Of a stretch of DNA of 7,925 nt, positions 1 through 5,695 are shown one piece after another; position 1 is the stretch's first letter, and each line of letters opens with the position of its first letter. Source of the DNA: Desulfobacteraceae bacterium. Lineage in GTDB: Bacteria; Desulfobacterota; Desulfobacteria; Desulfobacterales; Desulfobacteraceae. The DNA lies in assembly GCA_003354055.1 (NCBI GenBank), contig PIVQ01000312.1, positions 1 through 7,925 on the forward strand. The letters run 5' to 3'. A program made the position numbers and the translations under genes. The notes below the pieces were generated by a model. The model had not been told where the DNA came from. It was given only the letters and a program-made list of their open reading frames with translations, and made no database searches.

Positions 1-773
1 CTTGCCTTCATACTCGCCTTATCCATGGCAAGATTGTCAAATCGATGAAAGTATGTCGGCAGCCAGGTTAAAAGGGCTGTGGTAATAAAGACATTCAAGG
101 CAAAAGACAGGTTGTTGCAAAGCAGGGTCGGATTACGGGTAAATTGTCTCACCATATCAATGAACTGCATTTTTATTTCTTTGCCGCTTTTTTCTTTTTT
201 AGTCAGCGCGACGGTTTTATAATCTTTGACAAAATAAAACAATATGGCCAGCAGCAACCCGGGAAGGGCCACAAGCCCGAATGCATGCCGCCAGCCAAAA
301 TGATGAGCGACATATCCGCCGATGCCAATGCCAAGTGCGCTTCCAAGCGGAATCGACGCATTCCAGAGTCCAAGGATTCTTGCTCTTTTTTCCTTTGGGA
401 AATTGGCGGAAATCATGGCTGTCCCGCCGGGGGCATATCCTGCTTCGCCAATACCAATGGCGGCCCTGGCGATAAAAAGCTGTGAAAAGTTTTTCGTAAA
501 TGCGCAGGATAGCGTCGCCATGCTCCACAGCGCAGCCATGATGGAAATACTTTTTGTTCTACTCCACCGGTCAACAAGAATCGAGGCCGGAAAAGAGAAG
601 ATCAGAATCGACCAATACACTGAAGAAACCAAAAGGCCGCACTGGGCATCGGTCATACCCATATCCTGTTTTAAAAATGGAAACAGGGAGACAATAACCA
701 TTCGATCCATGTAATCGAACATGTAAAGCAAAAACAGCAACCAGAAAATAGTCCAGGATTGTTTTTTAGTCAT
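1..773 (-). CDS. MFS transporter, N-terminal part (runs off left edge)
   Basis: This is an inner-membrane secondary transporter of the major facilitator superfamily. About 257 codons are visible and the C-terminal part lies outside the window. The protein begins MTKKQSWTIFWLLFLLYMFD, which is the first membrane helix. The early DYMDRM motif and a loop 2-3 motif of the LVDRWSRTKS type (about residues 69-78) match the MFS motif A pattern. A Gly-rich helix with GIGEAGYAPGG (about residues 109-119) resembles the Spinster/sugar-phosphate/organic-anion branch. The basic cytoplasmic stretch around residues 180-195 is the usual central loop. Its ATG lies inside the last codons of the upstream URO-D-like gene (overlap ATGACTAA), so the two are probably co-transcribed and translationally coupled. 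The substrate is not readable from the sequence; by context it may carry the substrate or product of the methyltransferase-like enzyme. Confidence 0.88.
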   Translation of the reverse strand, partial: MTKKQSWTIFWLLFLLYMFDYMDRMVIVSLFPFLKQDMGMTDAQCGLLVSSVYWSILIFSFPASILVDRWSRTKSISIMAALWSMATLSCAFTKNFSQLFIARAAIGIGEAGYAPGGTAMISANFPKEKRARILGLWNASIPLGSALGIGIGGYVAHHFGWRHAFGLVALPGLLLAILFYFVKDYKTVALTKKEKSGKEIKMQFIDMVRQFTRNPTLLCNNLSFALNVFITTALLTWLPTYFHRFDNLAMDKASMKA

Positions 774-1866
774 TATTGAACGCCTTTTCATACTGCCCAT
801 GCTTGCGTACCGCTTTAAACATGGCAATACAGTTTTCAGGATTTACACCCGGATGCAGGGAATTTGAAGAGCAGACAATCAGGCCGCCGCCCTTTGCCCC
901 GTCTTTAATGGTTTGAATGACCGCCCGTTCAACCTGGTCCGGGGTGCCGGAAGGCAGGAGATCCACGCAGTCAATATTGCCCAGAAGGCAGATCCTGTCG
1001 CCACAGTATTCTTTTACCTCTTTCATCTCCATGCCTGCCTGGGGCTCCAGCGGGTTGATTCCGTCGTAACCGGTTTCAAGAAGGGTGTCCATAAGGGGCC
1101 AGAGGTTGCCGTCAGAATGCCTGACCACTTTAAGTCCCTTTTTATGGGCTTTTTCAACGATTTGCCTGTTATAGTGATTTACAAAAGTTTTAAAATGATC
1201 CGGAGATATCAACGGCATGTTGGTCGTTGCGATATCATCTTCAATGACCAGTACATCAAGTCCGGCGTCCACCAGCAGATCAAGCTGGGCAAGATTAAAT
1301 TCCAGCATCATCCGGGCGACCTTATGAATAAATTCAGGATTGTTGTAAATATTTGTCATGAGATTTGTCATGCCCATCAGGCGCCAGGAACGAACAAATG
1401 ATCCCCGCATGAGCCAAAAGCTGGCCTTTTTACCTTTAAACCGGTCAATGGCGAGATCAAGAAGTGCCAGGTCCTCCCTTCGGGGGCTCGGGGGCTTGAA
1501 TGCGTTTAAATCATCAATGGTTTTTATCGGGTGACCGACGGGCACAGGGATACCATGTTCCGACAGCTTATAAATTACACCGAATCCATCTTTGACATGG
1601 AGATCATCAACCCTTGTTTCATGGCCGATTTCAAATGTGGTAATACCGTCAATATCAAATGCCTCATGGATCATAAAAAGCGTATCAACCAGCTTTAGTT
1701 TATCATTATCATTCATGAGCCTGAAATCCTGCGCCTCAGGAAGGCCGTCCGTCAGGTGTTTTCCTATCCCGATAATGGGTCTTTCATTAATACCGTGGAT
1801 ATAAAGGGGTACGCAATCAGGCTCCTTTATTTCAAGAGCGGTAATGATTCTTTGTCTTCCGTTCAT
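766..1866 (-). CDS. Uroporphyrinogen decarboxylase (URO-D/MtaA-like) family protein
   Basis: This 366-residue cytoplasmic TIM-barrel protein belongs to the URO-D superfamily, which holds heme-pathway HemE and the zinc methyltransferases of MtaA/MtbA/CmuA type. The N-terminus (NGRQRIITALEIKEPDCVP) is the typical opening of the anaerobe-expanded methyltransferase-like branch. Other landmarks are VIEDD (207-211), VVRHSDGN (247-254), GINPLEPQAGM (269-279), LLGNIDC (294-300) and IVCSSNSLHPGVNPEN (330-345). In MtaA/MtbA, zinc is held by a His-X-Cys pair plus a distal Cys. Here the pair is His250-Ser-Asp252, while Cys332 sits where the distal Cys would be, so metal binding may differ. It is therefore unlikely to be true HemE, and a corrinoid-linked methyl transfer role is inference; no corrinoid protein is next to it. 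The start is ATG with a GGGAG ribosome site about 10 bases upstream. It overlaps the MFS gene by 8 bases. Confidence 0.88.
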   Translation of the reverse strand: MNGRQRIITALEIKEPDCVPLYIHGINERPIIGIGKHLTDGLPEAQDFRLMNDNDKLKLVDTLFMIHEAFDIDGITTFEIGHETRVDDLHVKDGFGVIYKLSEHGIPVPVGHPIKTIDDLNAFKPPSPRREDLALLDLAIDRFKGKKASFWLMRGSFVRSWRLMGMTNLMTNIYNNPEFIHKVARMMLEFNLAQLDLLVDAGLDVLVIEDDIATTNMPLISPDHFKTFVNHYNRQIVEKAHKKGLKVVRHSDGNLWPLMDTLLETGYDGINPLEPQAGMEMKEVKEYCGDRICLLGNIDCVDLLPSGTPDQVERAVIQTIKDGAKGGGLIVCSSNSLHPGVNPENCIAMFKAVRKHGQYEKAFNND

Positions 1867-1886
1867 GGACTTTTGCTCCCGGTTAA

Positions 1887-1909
1887 GAAATATTCATTTG
1901 AAATATTTC
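1887..1909. promoter_or_regulatory. Palindrome, candidate operator upstream of the URO-D-like gene
   Basis: Perfect 8-base inverted arms GAAATATT and AATATTTC are separated by 7 bases. The site lies in the divergent spacer, 21 bases upstream of the URO-D-like ATG. The size and symmetry suit binding of a dimeric regulator. No convincing -35/-10 pair was identified, so this is only a candidate. Confidence 0.3.
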
Positions 1910-2001
1910 CATTTTTAAATTATGGTTTGCGGCTGTGGCAGATGCCGCCGGACCGGATGAACTTAAGGGCACTTTAACCCCCATACAATGAAAGGGCTGT
2001 C

Positions 2002-2244
2002 ATGTTCGCAAAAACAGCTGATCAACTTAGAAAAATGATACGTCAAAACCCTGGCACCTCTCCCTCCACCTTCCTTATGGACGATTCCTTTGCAGCCTGG
2101 TGCTATGACAATAGGGACGCTTTATGGCTCAAAGCCGCATTTAACAGGGATGCTGATCCGGACGACCGTCGAGAATGGGGGATCACCGCTGCGGAGTGGA
2201 AGGCCAACGTGGAGATGGCAGGCGTGGCCCTGACCGGGAAATAA
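2002..2244 (+). CDS. Small hypothetical protein (80 aa)
   Basis: I do not recognise the family. The 80-residue product is soluble, with no membrane segment or signal peptide. It is rich in Asp, Ala and Trp (Trp at 33, 42, 59 and 65), with an acidic-basic stretch DADPDDRREWG near residues 51-61 and one Cys at 34. The ATG is preceded by AAAGGG five bases upstream, and an in-frame stop at 1975-1977 excludes a longer form. It is transcribed divergently from the URO-D-like gene across a 135-base spacer. The ordered composition and plausible ribosome site suggest a real gene, but nothing indicates function. Confidence 0.6.
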   Translation: MFAKTADQLRKMIRQNPGTSPSTFLMDDSFAAWCYDNRDALWLKAAFNRDADPDDRREWGITAAEWKANVEMAGVALTGK

Positions 2245-2510
2245 CACAGGCGGCTACCATCATTGTTAACCAGCGTTGCCGTTTAATCCCTTTCAGTTTA
2301 TCCCCTCCATAAGTCCGAATGAATTGTTTCCCTGAAAAGTAACTATAATAATTTCAGGCCGATTTAACCATGGCTGCAATCTTAGTCCGGCTGTCCAGCA
2401 GATCATTGCTGTTTTCTGAGAAAATTTCAAGCGTTATGGTGTCATCCTAACCGGCATGGCGCAGTTGTGTGATAAATTTTTCAAAATGGCCTAAAATTTA
2501 ATCATGTCAC
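2245..2510. other. Gene-poor spacer before the hemerythrin gene
   Basis: No intact gene is seen on either strand. The left part (2245-2330) holds nothing I can identify. A 7-base inverted repeat, CCTGAAA at 2331-2337 and TTTCAGG at 2352-2358, could be a weak terminator but has no T-run. The right part is occupied by the isomerase-like remnant on the minus strand (separate entry). A second AT-rich inverted repeat, TAAATTTT/AAAATTTA at 2473-2480 and 2493-2500, lies just before the FNR-type box. Confidence 0.5.
2354..2497 (-). pseudogene. Remnant of a sugar phosphate isomerase/epimerase C-terminus
   Basis: Read on the minus strand, this stretch gives ILGHFEKFITQLRHAG, then a TAG stop (2447-2449), then DDTITLEIFSENSNDLL and DSRTKIAAMVKSA before a TGA. 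The pattern of a Gly-His/Phe opening, L..AGY, and TLEIFSEN.. LL.SR.K matches the last strand and helix of xylose-isomerase-like TIM-barrel proteins (AP endonuclease family 2, sugar phosphate isomerase/epimerase). The internal TAG stands where that family usually has Tyr in 'GYD'. Everything upstream is lost: an in-frame TAA precedes the fragment, and the FNR-type promoter begins there. It is interpreted as a decayed gene end; the family call rests on a short match. Confidence 0.4.
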
Positions 2511-2524
2511 TTGATTTATATCAA
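2511..2524 (+). promoter_or_regulatory. FNR/Dnr-type binding box
   Basis: TTGATTTATATCAA is an exact match to the FNR consensus TTGAT-N4-ATCAA, also bound by Dnr/NnrR-type NO-responsive members of the CRP/FNR superfamily. Its centre (2517.5) lies about 41.5 bases before the expected start site of the TATAAT promoter, which is the class II activator position. It implies activation of the downstream RIC-like gene under anaerobic or NO conditions. Confidence 0.75.
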
Positions 2525-2546
2525 ATCAATTCAGTTTGCAAACTTG

Positions 2547-2552
2547 TATAAT
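2547..2552 (+). promoter_or_regulatory. -10 element of the hemerythrin-gene promoter
   Basis: A perfect sigma-70 -10 hexamer, TATAAT. No recognisable -35 lies 16-18 bases upstream; the FNR-type box overlaps that place, as expected for an activator-dependent promoter. The predicted start is near 2559, leaving a leader of about 28 bases with AGGAG at 2574-2578 as ribosome site. Confidence 0.65.
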
Positions 2553-2586
2553 TTAATAAAAAGAAATTAAAGCAGGAGAATTTGCT

Positions 2587-3357
2587 ATGGAAAAATATTT
2601 AAATACCGGCATAAAAACTGTGATCGAAGAATTCCCCCAAATAGAGTCAATCCTTACAGATTACGATATCGGTTGTGGGCCATGTCTGGTTGGAACCTGC
2701 CTTCTAAAAGATATTGTATCAATTCATTCACTGCCGGAACCTGATGAGAAAGAACTCATGAAGAGAATTGCAGGAGTGATATTAAATGGAGGTGATCCGG
2801 GGGAAGCGAAAACAGAAAAGACAACCCAAAATCCTGTTATATATTCAGACCCCATGCAAAAACTGGTGGACGAGCATACGTTGATTAAAAGATGGCTTGC
2901 CCTGATTCCCCGGGTTGTTGAATATGTTGATTTGAAAACTGAATCCGGAAAACAGATTATTATTGATGGCATAGATATGATCCGTTCATATGCCGATAAA
3001 TTTCATCATGCCAAGGAAGAGGATATCCTGTTTAAATATTTTGATGAAAGCGCTGAGATCATTCAGATCATGTACAAAGATCATACAAACGCAAGGGCGC
3101 TGGTTCAAAGTATGATTAAAGCCCTTGAATCTGAAAACACAGCCCTGTTAAGTGAAAGTCTCTTAGCATACAGGGATCTACTTCAACATCATATTCAAAA
3201 GGAGGATGACATCCTGTATCCATGGATGGACAGAGAACTTAATGAAACTCAGTTAATCGAGATGGATGTAAAATTTGTTCAAGCAGATAAGAAATCAGGA
3301 ATAAAAGAAGAAGAATATGAAGACAGGATTAACGATTTAGAAAAATTAATACCCTAG
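2587..3357 (+). CDS. Hemerythrin-domain protein, RIC/ScdA-like (Fe-S cluster repair)
   Basis: This 256-residue cytoplasmic protein has two parts. Residues 1-70 form a small helical domain with Cys30, Cys33 and Cys38 (IGCGPCLVGTC), resembling the DUF1858/ScdA-N domains found before hemerythrin domains. Residues 85-215 form a hemerythrin-type four-helix bundle. Candidate di-iron ligands are His97, the pair His141/Glu145 in HHAKEED, His166 in YKDHTNA, and the pair His202/Glu206 in HHIQKEDD. RIC proteins (ScdA, YtfE, DnrN) use a non-haem di-iron site to restore Fe-S clusters damaged by NO or peroxide. The ATG has AGGAG eight bases upstream. The FNR/Dnr-type box at -41.5 fits such a role, and an IscA-like selenoprotein follows. 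An O2- or NO-sensing hemerythrin is the alternative. Confidence 0.85.
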   Translation: MEKYLNTGIKTVIEEFPQIESILTDYDIGCGPCLVGTCLLKDIVSIHSLPEPDEKELMKRIAGVILNGGDPGEAKTEKTTQNPVIYSDPMQKLVDEHTLIKRWLALIPRVVEYVDLKTESGKQIIIDGIDMIRSYADKFHHAKEEDILFKYFDESAEIIQIMYKDHTNARALVQSMIKALESENTALLSESLLAYRDLLQHHIQKEDDILYPWMDRELNETQLIEMDVKFVQADKKSGIKEEEYEDRINDLEKLIP

Positions 3358-3398
3358 CATTTGGTTATTAAATTTTACCAACTAAGGATCGGCTCCAA

Positions 3399-3471
3399 AA
3401 TTACTTGATCTTTTGTTTTCAAAATACCCAGTCTTTTAAGGGGTTTTGGAAACAATTTAGATCAAGTTATT
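3399..3471 (+). repeat. Long imperfect hairpin between the hemerythrin and HesB-like genes
   Basis: The outer arms AATTACTTGATC (3399-3410) and GATCAAGTTATT (3460-3471) pair with one mismatch. The inner arms, TTGTTTTCAAAATACCC ending at 3429 and GGGGTTTTGGAAACAA starting at 3440, continue the pairing with a few bulges. About 29 base pairs close over a loop of about 10 bases. A modest T-rich stretch (TTATTTTGT) overlaps and follows the 3' arm, so it may act as an inefficient terminator or processing site between the two plus-strand genes. The outer arms carry TTGAT and ATCAA half-sites, but too far apart for one FNR dimer. A small palindromic mobile repeat is another possibility. Confidence 0.6.
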
Positions 3472-3513
3472 TTGTAACGATTCCTAATTTAGATTTATAA
3501 AGGAGGCTATACC

Positions 3514-3825
3514 ATGTTAGAAGTTACTGAAAAAGCACAGAAACAAATCGCAGAGTATTTTAAAGATAAGGACATCTCCCCCATAAGAATATTTCTTGAT
3601 TCCGGAGGCTGAGGCGGCCCATCATTTAATATGGCTCTGGATGAGTCTAAAGATAGTGACGAAATCTTCGAAATTGGAAATCACCCCTATGTGATAGATA
3701 AAGAACTTATTGCTGAGGCTGCTCCCGTGAAAGTTGACTTCGGCGATATGGGATTTAAGATCGATACAAACATGGTTATGCCGGAATCAGGATGTGGCGG
3801 TTGCGGCTCTGACGGTACTTGTTAG
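3514..3825 (+). CDS. HesB/IscA-like selenoprotein (UGA read as selenocysteine)
   Basis: The gene starts at an ATG with a strong AAGGAGG site (3500-3506) and reads MLEVTEKAQKQIAEYF, then RIFLDSGG, UGA at codon 33, then GGPSFNMALDE, and ends in CGGCGSDGTC. The total is 103 residues if UGA is translated. The layout matches IscA/ErpA/HesB A-type Fe-S scaffolds: an N-terminal T..A...I helix, a central SG-C-(S/G)G cysteine, here Sec33, and a C-terminal Cys pair, here Cys94-X-X-Cys97 plus Cys103. HesB-like selenoproteins of this form are known in Deltaproteobacteria. Coding character continues on both sides of the UGA in one frame, and a hairpin follows it. A-type proteins deliver Fe or Fe-S to targets; Sec would change cluster or redox chemistry. 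If UGA terminated, only 32 residues would be made. It lies downstream of the RIC-like gene. Confidence 0.88.
3633..3647 (+). promoter_or_regulatory. Candidate bacterial SECIS hairpin of the HesB-like gene
   Basis: GGCTC (3633-3637) pairs with GAGTC (3643-3647) through one G-U, closing a five-base loop UGGAU. The loop starts about 25 bases after the UGA (3610-3612) and has G in its second position, matching the known bacterial SECIS pattern of a small apical loop with an early G. A competing CCAT/ATGG stem (3619-3634) has no G in its loop. The element is short, so it is a candidate only. Confidence 0.45.
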
Positions 3826-4159
3826 GTCATTCTTTTAATCGCATCTACGCTTTTGTAGATGCGCTTAAGGGGGTCGGTCCCTTCGTTCATGATCCGGATG
3901 TACTCTTCTACATAAGAATAAGGGCGGTTACGCTTCTGGCCGGTTACCTCTTTTATTATATTAAGCTGTTCAAGTTCACGCAGGCAGGCATTGACAGTGG
4001 CTGAGCGGTTGCAACGGCCTTTGTTGCTGTATGAATAACGGCATCGGCAAAGAAATTGAGCCAAGCCTCCCAGTCACCGGTCAGCCGGACTTCGTTGAGA
4101 AGTTCATAATACCGTTGGCGGTGTGTTTTGATTATAGAGTCTTTCCAATCAAGGGCCAA
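3822..4159 (-). pseudogene. Fic-family protein remnant (C-terminal part, internally deleted)
   Basis: Two overlapping minus-strand frames together look like the C-terminal half of a Fic protein (AMP-transferring, usually toxin or regulator). The first frame, from 4159 down to about 4005, reads IIKTHRQRYYELLNEVRLTG then DWEAWLNFFADAVIHTATKA, the region after the Fic core. The second, from about 4010 down to 3822, reads SATVNACLRELEQLNIIKEV then TGQKRNRPYSYVEEYIRIMN, the C-terminal winged helix. In intact proteins a linker of several dozen residues separates these; here they abut out of frame, so an internal deletion is likely. The Fic core with its HPFxxGNGR motif is absent upstream, where the next gene ends. 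The product cannot be functional. Its 3' end overlaps the end of the HesB-like selenoprotein gene tail to tail. Confidence 0.8.
3840..3863 (+). terminator. Hairpin after the HesB-like gene
   Basis: A perfect nine-base stem, CGCATCTAC with GTAGATGCG, around a six-base loop (GCTTTT), lies 15 bases after the stop of the HesB-like gene. No T-run follows on the plus strand, so it may be a weak or factor-assisted terminator, or an mRNA-stabilising end. It also lies in the tail of the Fic remnant on the other strand. Confidence 0.45.
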
Positions 4160-4197
4160 TCATAGATTCGACTCCTCGCGTGGTTTTTCCGGACGAT

Positions 4198-4641
4198 TCA
4201 ATTTTTTTTTTCAATTATGGACATTGCCATCTCTGTGGCTTTTTCAGTGTAAATTTTACACTGTTCGATCAGGTTGTCTTCTCCAAACTGATTCTGCCCT
4301 TCAGCAGTTCTCAGATCACAACCGAGTAACTGCCTGCAATTGGTTGTGCCGAATTCGTTTTCGAACAGATCTATCAACTTTTGAACCATGGTGTAGTTTT
4401 GGTCGATTTCCTCATCAGGAGCGTCTCTCCCGGAAAACAGGCTTATCGCCATGATAGCACCGCTCACCGCCCCGCAAATATTGCAGGTCCGTGCCATGCC
4501 GCCACAGAAACCGGTAGCAATTTTGGGGATTAATTGCGAATGAATATTCTTGCTTTCTGCCACGGAAAGCAGAACGCTTTCGGCTCAGTAAAAACCGGAG
4601 TTAAATAATTCCCTGCTTTTTTGTGCTGTTTTGTCAATCAT
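4198..4641 (-). CDS. C-GCAxxG-C-C family selenoprotein (UGA read as selenocysteine)
   Basis: With UGA translated, the gene encodes 147 residues: MIDKTAQKSRELFNSGFY, Sec19, AESVLLSVAES, then IATGFCGGMARTCNICGAVSG and on to the C-terminus. Family members begin '.A.ELF.SGYNCAE.VL', so Sec19 takes the place of the conserved first Cys. The following hallmark Cys residues are present: Cys53 and Cys56 in TCNICGAVSG, Cys102 and Cys108 in TNCRQLLGC, and Cys128. Cys46 is an extra one, in a segment that is usually GFGGGM. The family is a small soluble, presumed redox or metal-binding protein of anaerobes, with function not established. An upstream in-frame TAG (4660-4662) fixes the ATG as start, with only a weak purine-rich ribosome site (AGAGAAG). 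The shorter GTG start at 4563 would drop the Sec and the family N-terminus. Confidence 0.87.
4551..4571 (-). promoter_or_regulatory. Candidate bacterial SECIS hairpin of the C-GCAxxG-C-C gene
   Basis: On the minus strand a perfect seven-base stem, UGCUUUC with GAAAGCA, closes a seven-base loop CGUGGCA. The loop starts 20 bases after the UGA (4585-4587) and has G at its second position, matching the bacterial SECIS pattern of spacing and early loop G. A second stem closer to the UGA (GAAAGC/GCTTTC around GUUCU) would compete, but its loop is only about 9 bases from the UGA. Confidence 0.65.
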
Positions 4642-4704
4642 AGCTATTCTTCTCTTTGTCTATGGATGGTCTCAAGTTTCTGTTAAATTCTTAAAGTGTT
4701 ATTT

Positions 4705-4728
4705 AAAAAAAAAACGGTGTGATCACCG
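4705..4728 (-). terminator. Rho-independent terminator after the sulfotransferase gene
   Basis: On the minus strand CGGTG-ATCA-CACCG forms a five-base GC-rich stem with a four-base loop, followed at once by ten T residues. It lies about 70 bases beyond the sulfotransferase stop and before the C-GCAxxG-C-C gene, so it separates those two transcripts. Confidence 0.65.
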
Positions 4729-4795
4729 GGCATTGATTGCCACCTCTTTTCCAGTGTGTTTCCTCGATCCGGCAAGATTGTAGAAACAAAACAAA

Positions 4796-5695
4796 TTAAC
4801 CTGTTAACAACCACTGAGAGCACTCAACCCCCAATTCTGTTTCAGCTTTTCTAAGATATCTTTCATTTTCGTCTTCAGTTAGTGTATCAAGCCACCTACC
4901 ATTTGTACCCTTGTAAATAAACGTTTTTGCACCTTCATTCCAGAATGCACCTTCTAATGGCACGATTGTATTTCCTTTTTCACGCATATAACTAATAGAA
5001 CAATGTTCAAGTATTAATGGCCAGGATTTTTTATCAACCTTAATGTTAAGAAATTTAGCAATACGGCTTATTTCCGACTGAGTGTTATTTTTCAGTTTTC
5101 CATAATGAAGTAATAAAATATTTGGAAGTGTTCTAATGTCCCACCAGGATTTGATATTTTCCCAATAAGGCCAATACGGATATCCATCATTTTCTAACCA
5201 AGTATTAAAATATTGTCTTATTGAATCCACAGGTTGTTCAAGAGGTGGCCCCACTCGCCCTGGAGTATCATTTACCGTTTCATAATAAAAAGAACTTGCA
5301 TTTGAGTGATGATTATACATACTCCAGACAACATCCCTACCATCACGGGCGATATAAATATATTTAGCTATTGGGGAATATATTAATGCATCTACCGGCA
5401 GATGAGTTTTTAAAAACCGGCGGTGTGTTTGGGCCTCCACCATTGCCATTTTTTCTTTTTTCTCCGGAAAGCGTAAATCAATCCATGGAGATACCTTTGC
5501 AACAGGAATATCCTTCTTTCCTCCACATAGTAATTGTGCAACAATTTGTTGAACCCATGTTGTTCCAGATTTTATGTGAGTCCCAATTATAATGTCATCA
5601 TTTCTGAATTGAAATCCATCCCAATAAGTGGAATCCATATGGTGGTTATGAATGTCTCTTTTTTTAACAGGCCAATTAGTCTTAGTTTTTGTCAT
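4796..5695 (-). CDS. Sulfotransferase (PAPS-dependent, Sulfotransfer_1 family)
   Basis: This 299-residue protein resembles the cytosolic aryl/alcohol sulfotransferases, which move sulfonate from PAPS to a hydroxyl or amine. Visible motifs are the 5'-phosphosulfate loop THIKSGTTW (39-47), KTHLP with candidate catalytic His98, the 3'-phosphate motif YIARDGRDVVWSMYNH (114-129; Arg117, Ser125), and the C-terminal KGTNGRW (262-268), the usual KG..G.W PAPS loop. The length is typical and no signal peptide is seen. I chose the ATG at 5695 because GGGG lies eight bases upstream; an in-frame GTG at 5704 would add three residues. Its start overlaps the stop of the PLC-like remnant (ATGA). The gene is AT-rich compared with the URO-D-like gene, suggesting transfer. 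The acceptor is unknown. A terminator follows. Confidence 0.9.
   Translation of the reverse strand: MTKTKTNWPVKKRDIHNHHMDSTYWDGFQFRNDDIIIGTHIKSGTTWVQQIVAQLLCGGKKDIPVAKVSPWIDLRFPEKKEKMAMVEAQTHRRFLKTHLPVDALIYSPIAKYIYIARDGRDVVWSMYNHHSNASSFYYETVNDTPGRVGPPLEQPVDSIRQYFNTWLENDGYPYWPYWENIKSWWDIRTLPNILLLHYGKLKNNTQSEISRIAKFLNIKVDKKSWPLILEHCSISYMREKGNTIVPLEGAFWNEGAKTFIYKGTNGRWLDTLTEDENERYLRKAETELGVECSQWLLTG

Noticed and set aside
144..714. Open frames on the plus strand and in other minus frames over the MFS gene
   Set aside because: They are shadows of the MFS coding frame, with no family resemblance and no ribosome sites.
913..1401. A 162-codon plus-strand frame inside the URO-D-like gene
   Set aside because: It is antisense to a clearly recognisable protein and has no coding signature.
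2447..2449. Pyrrolysine reading of the TAG in the isomerase remnant
   Set aside because: The fragment also lacks a start and most of the protein; a Tyr codon mutated to a stop in dead DNA is simpler.
3631..3825. A separate 64-residue ORF starting at ATG 3631
   Set aside because: It is the downstream half of the HesB-like selenoprotein, in frame with the upstream half across the UGA, and has no ribosome site of its own.
4160..4190. tRNA-like T-arm (GATTCGACTCC) on the plus strand
   Set aside because: The flanking bases do not form a T-stem, and no acceptor, D or anticodon arm could be found upstream.
4198..4563. A 121-residue start at GTG 4563 for the C-GCAxxG-C-C gene
   Set aside because: It omits the conserved family N-terminus, which is encoded in the same frame upstream through a UGA.
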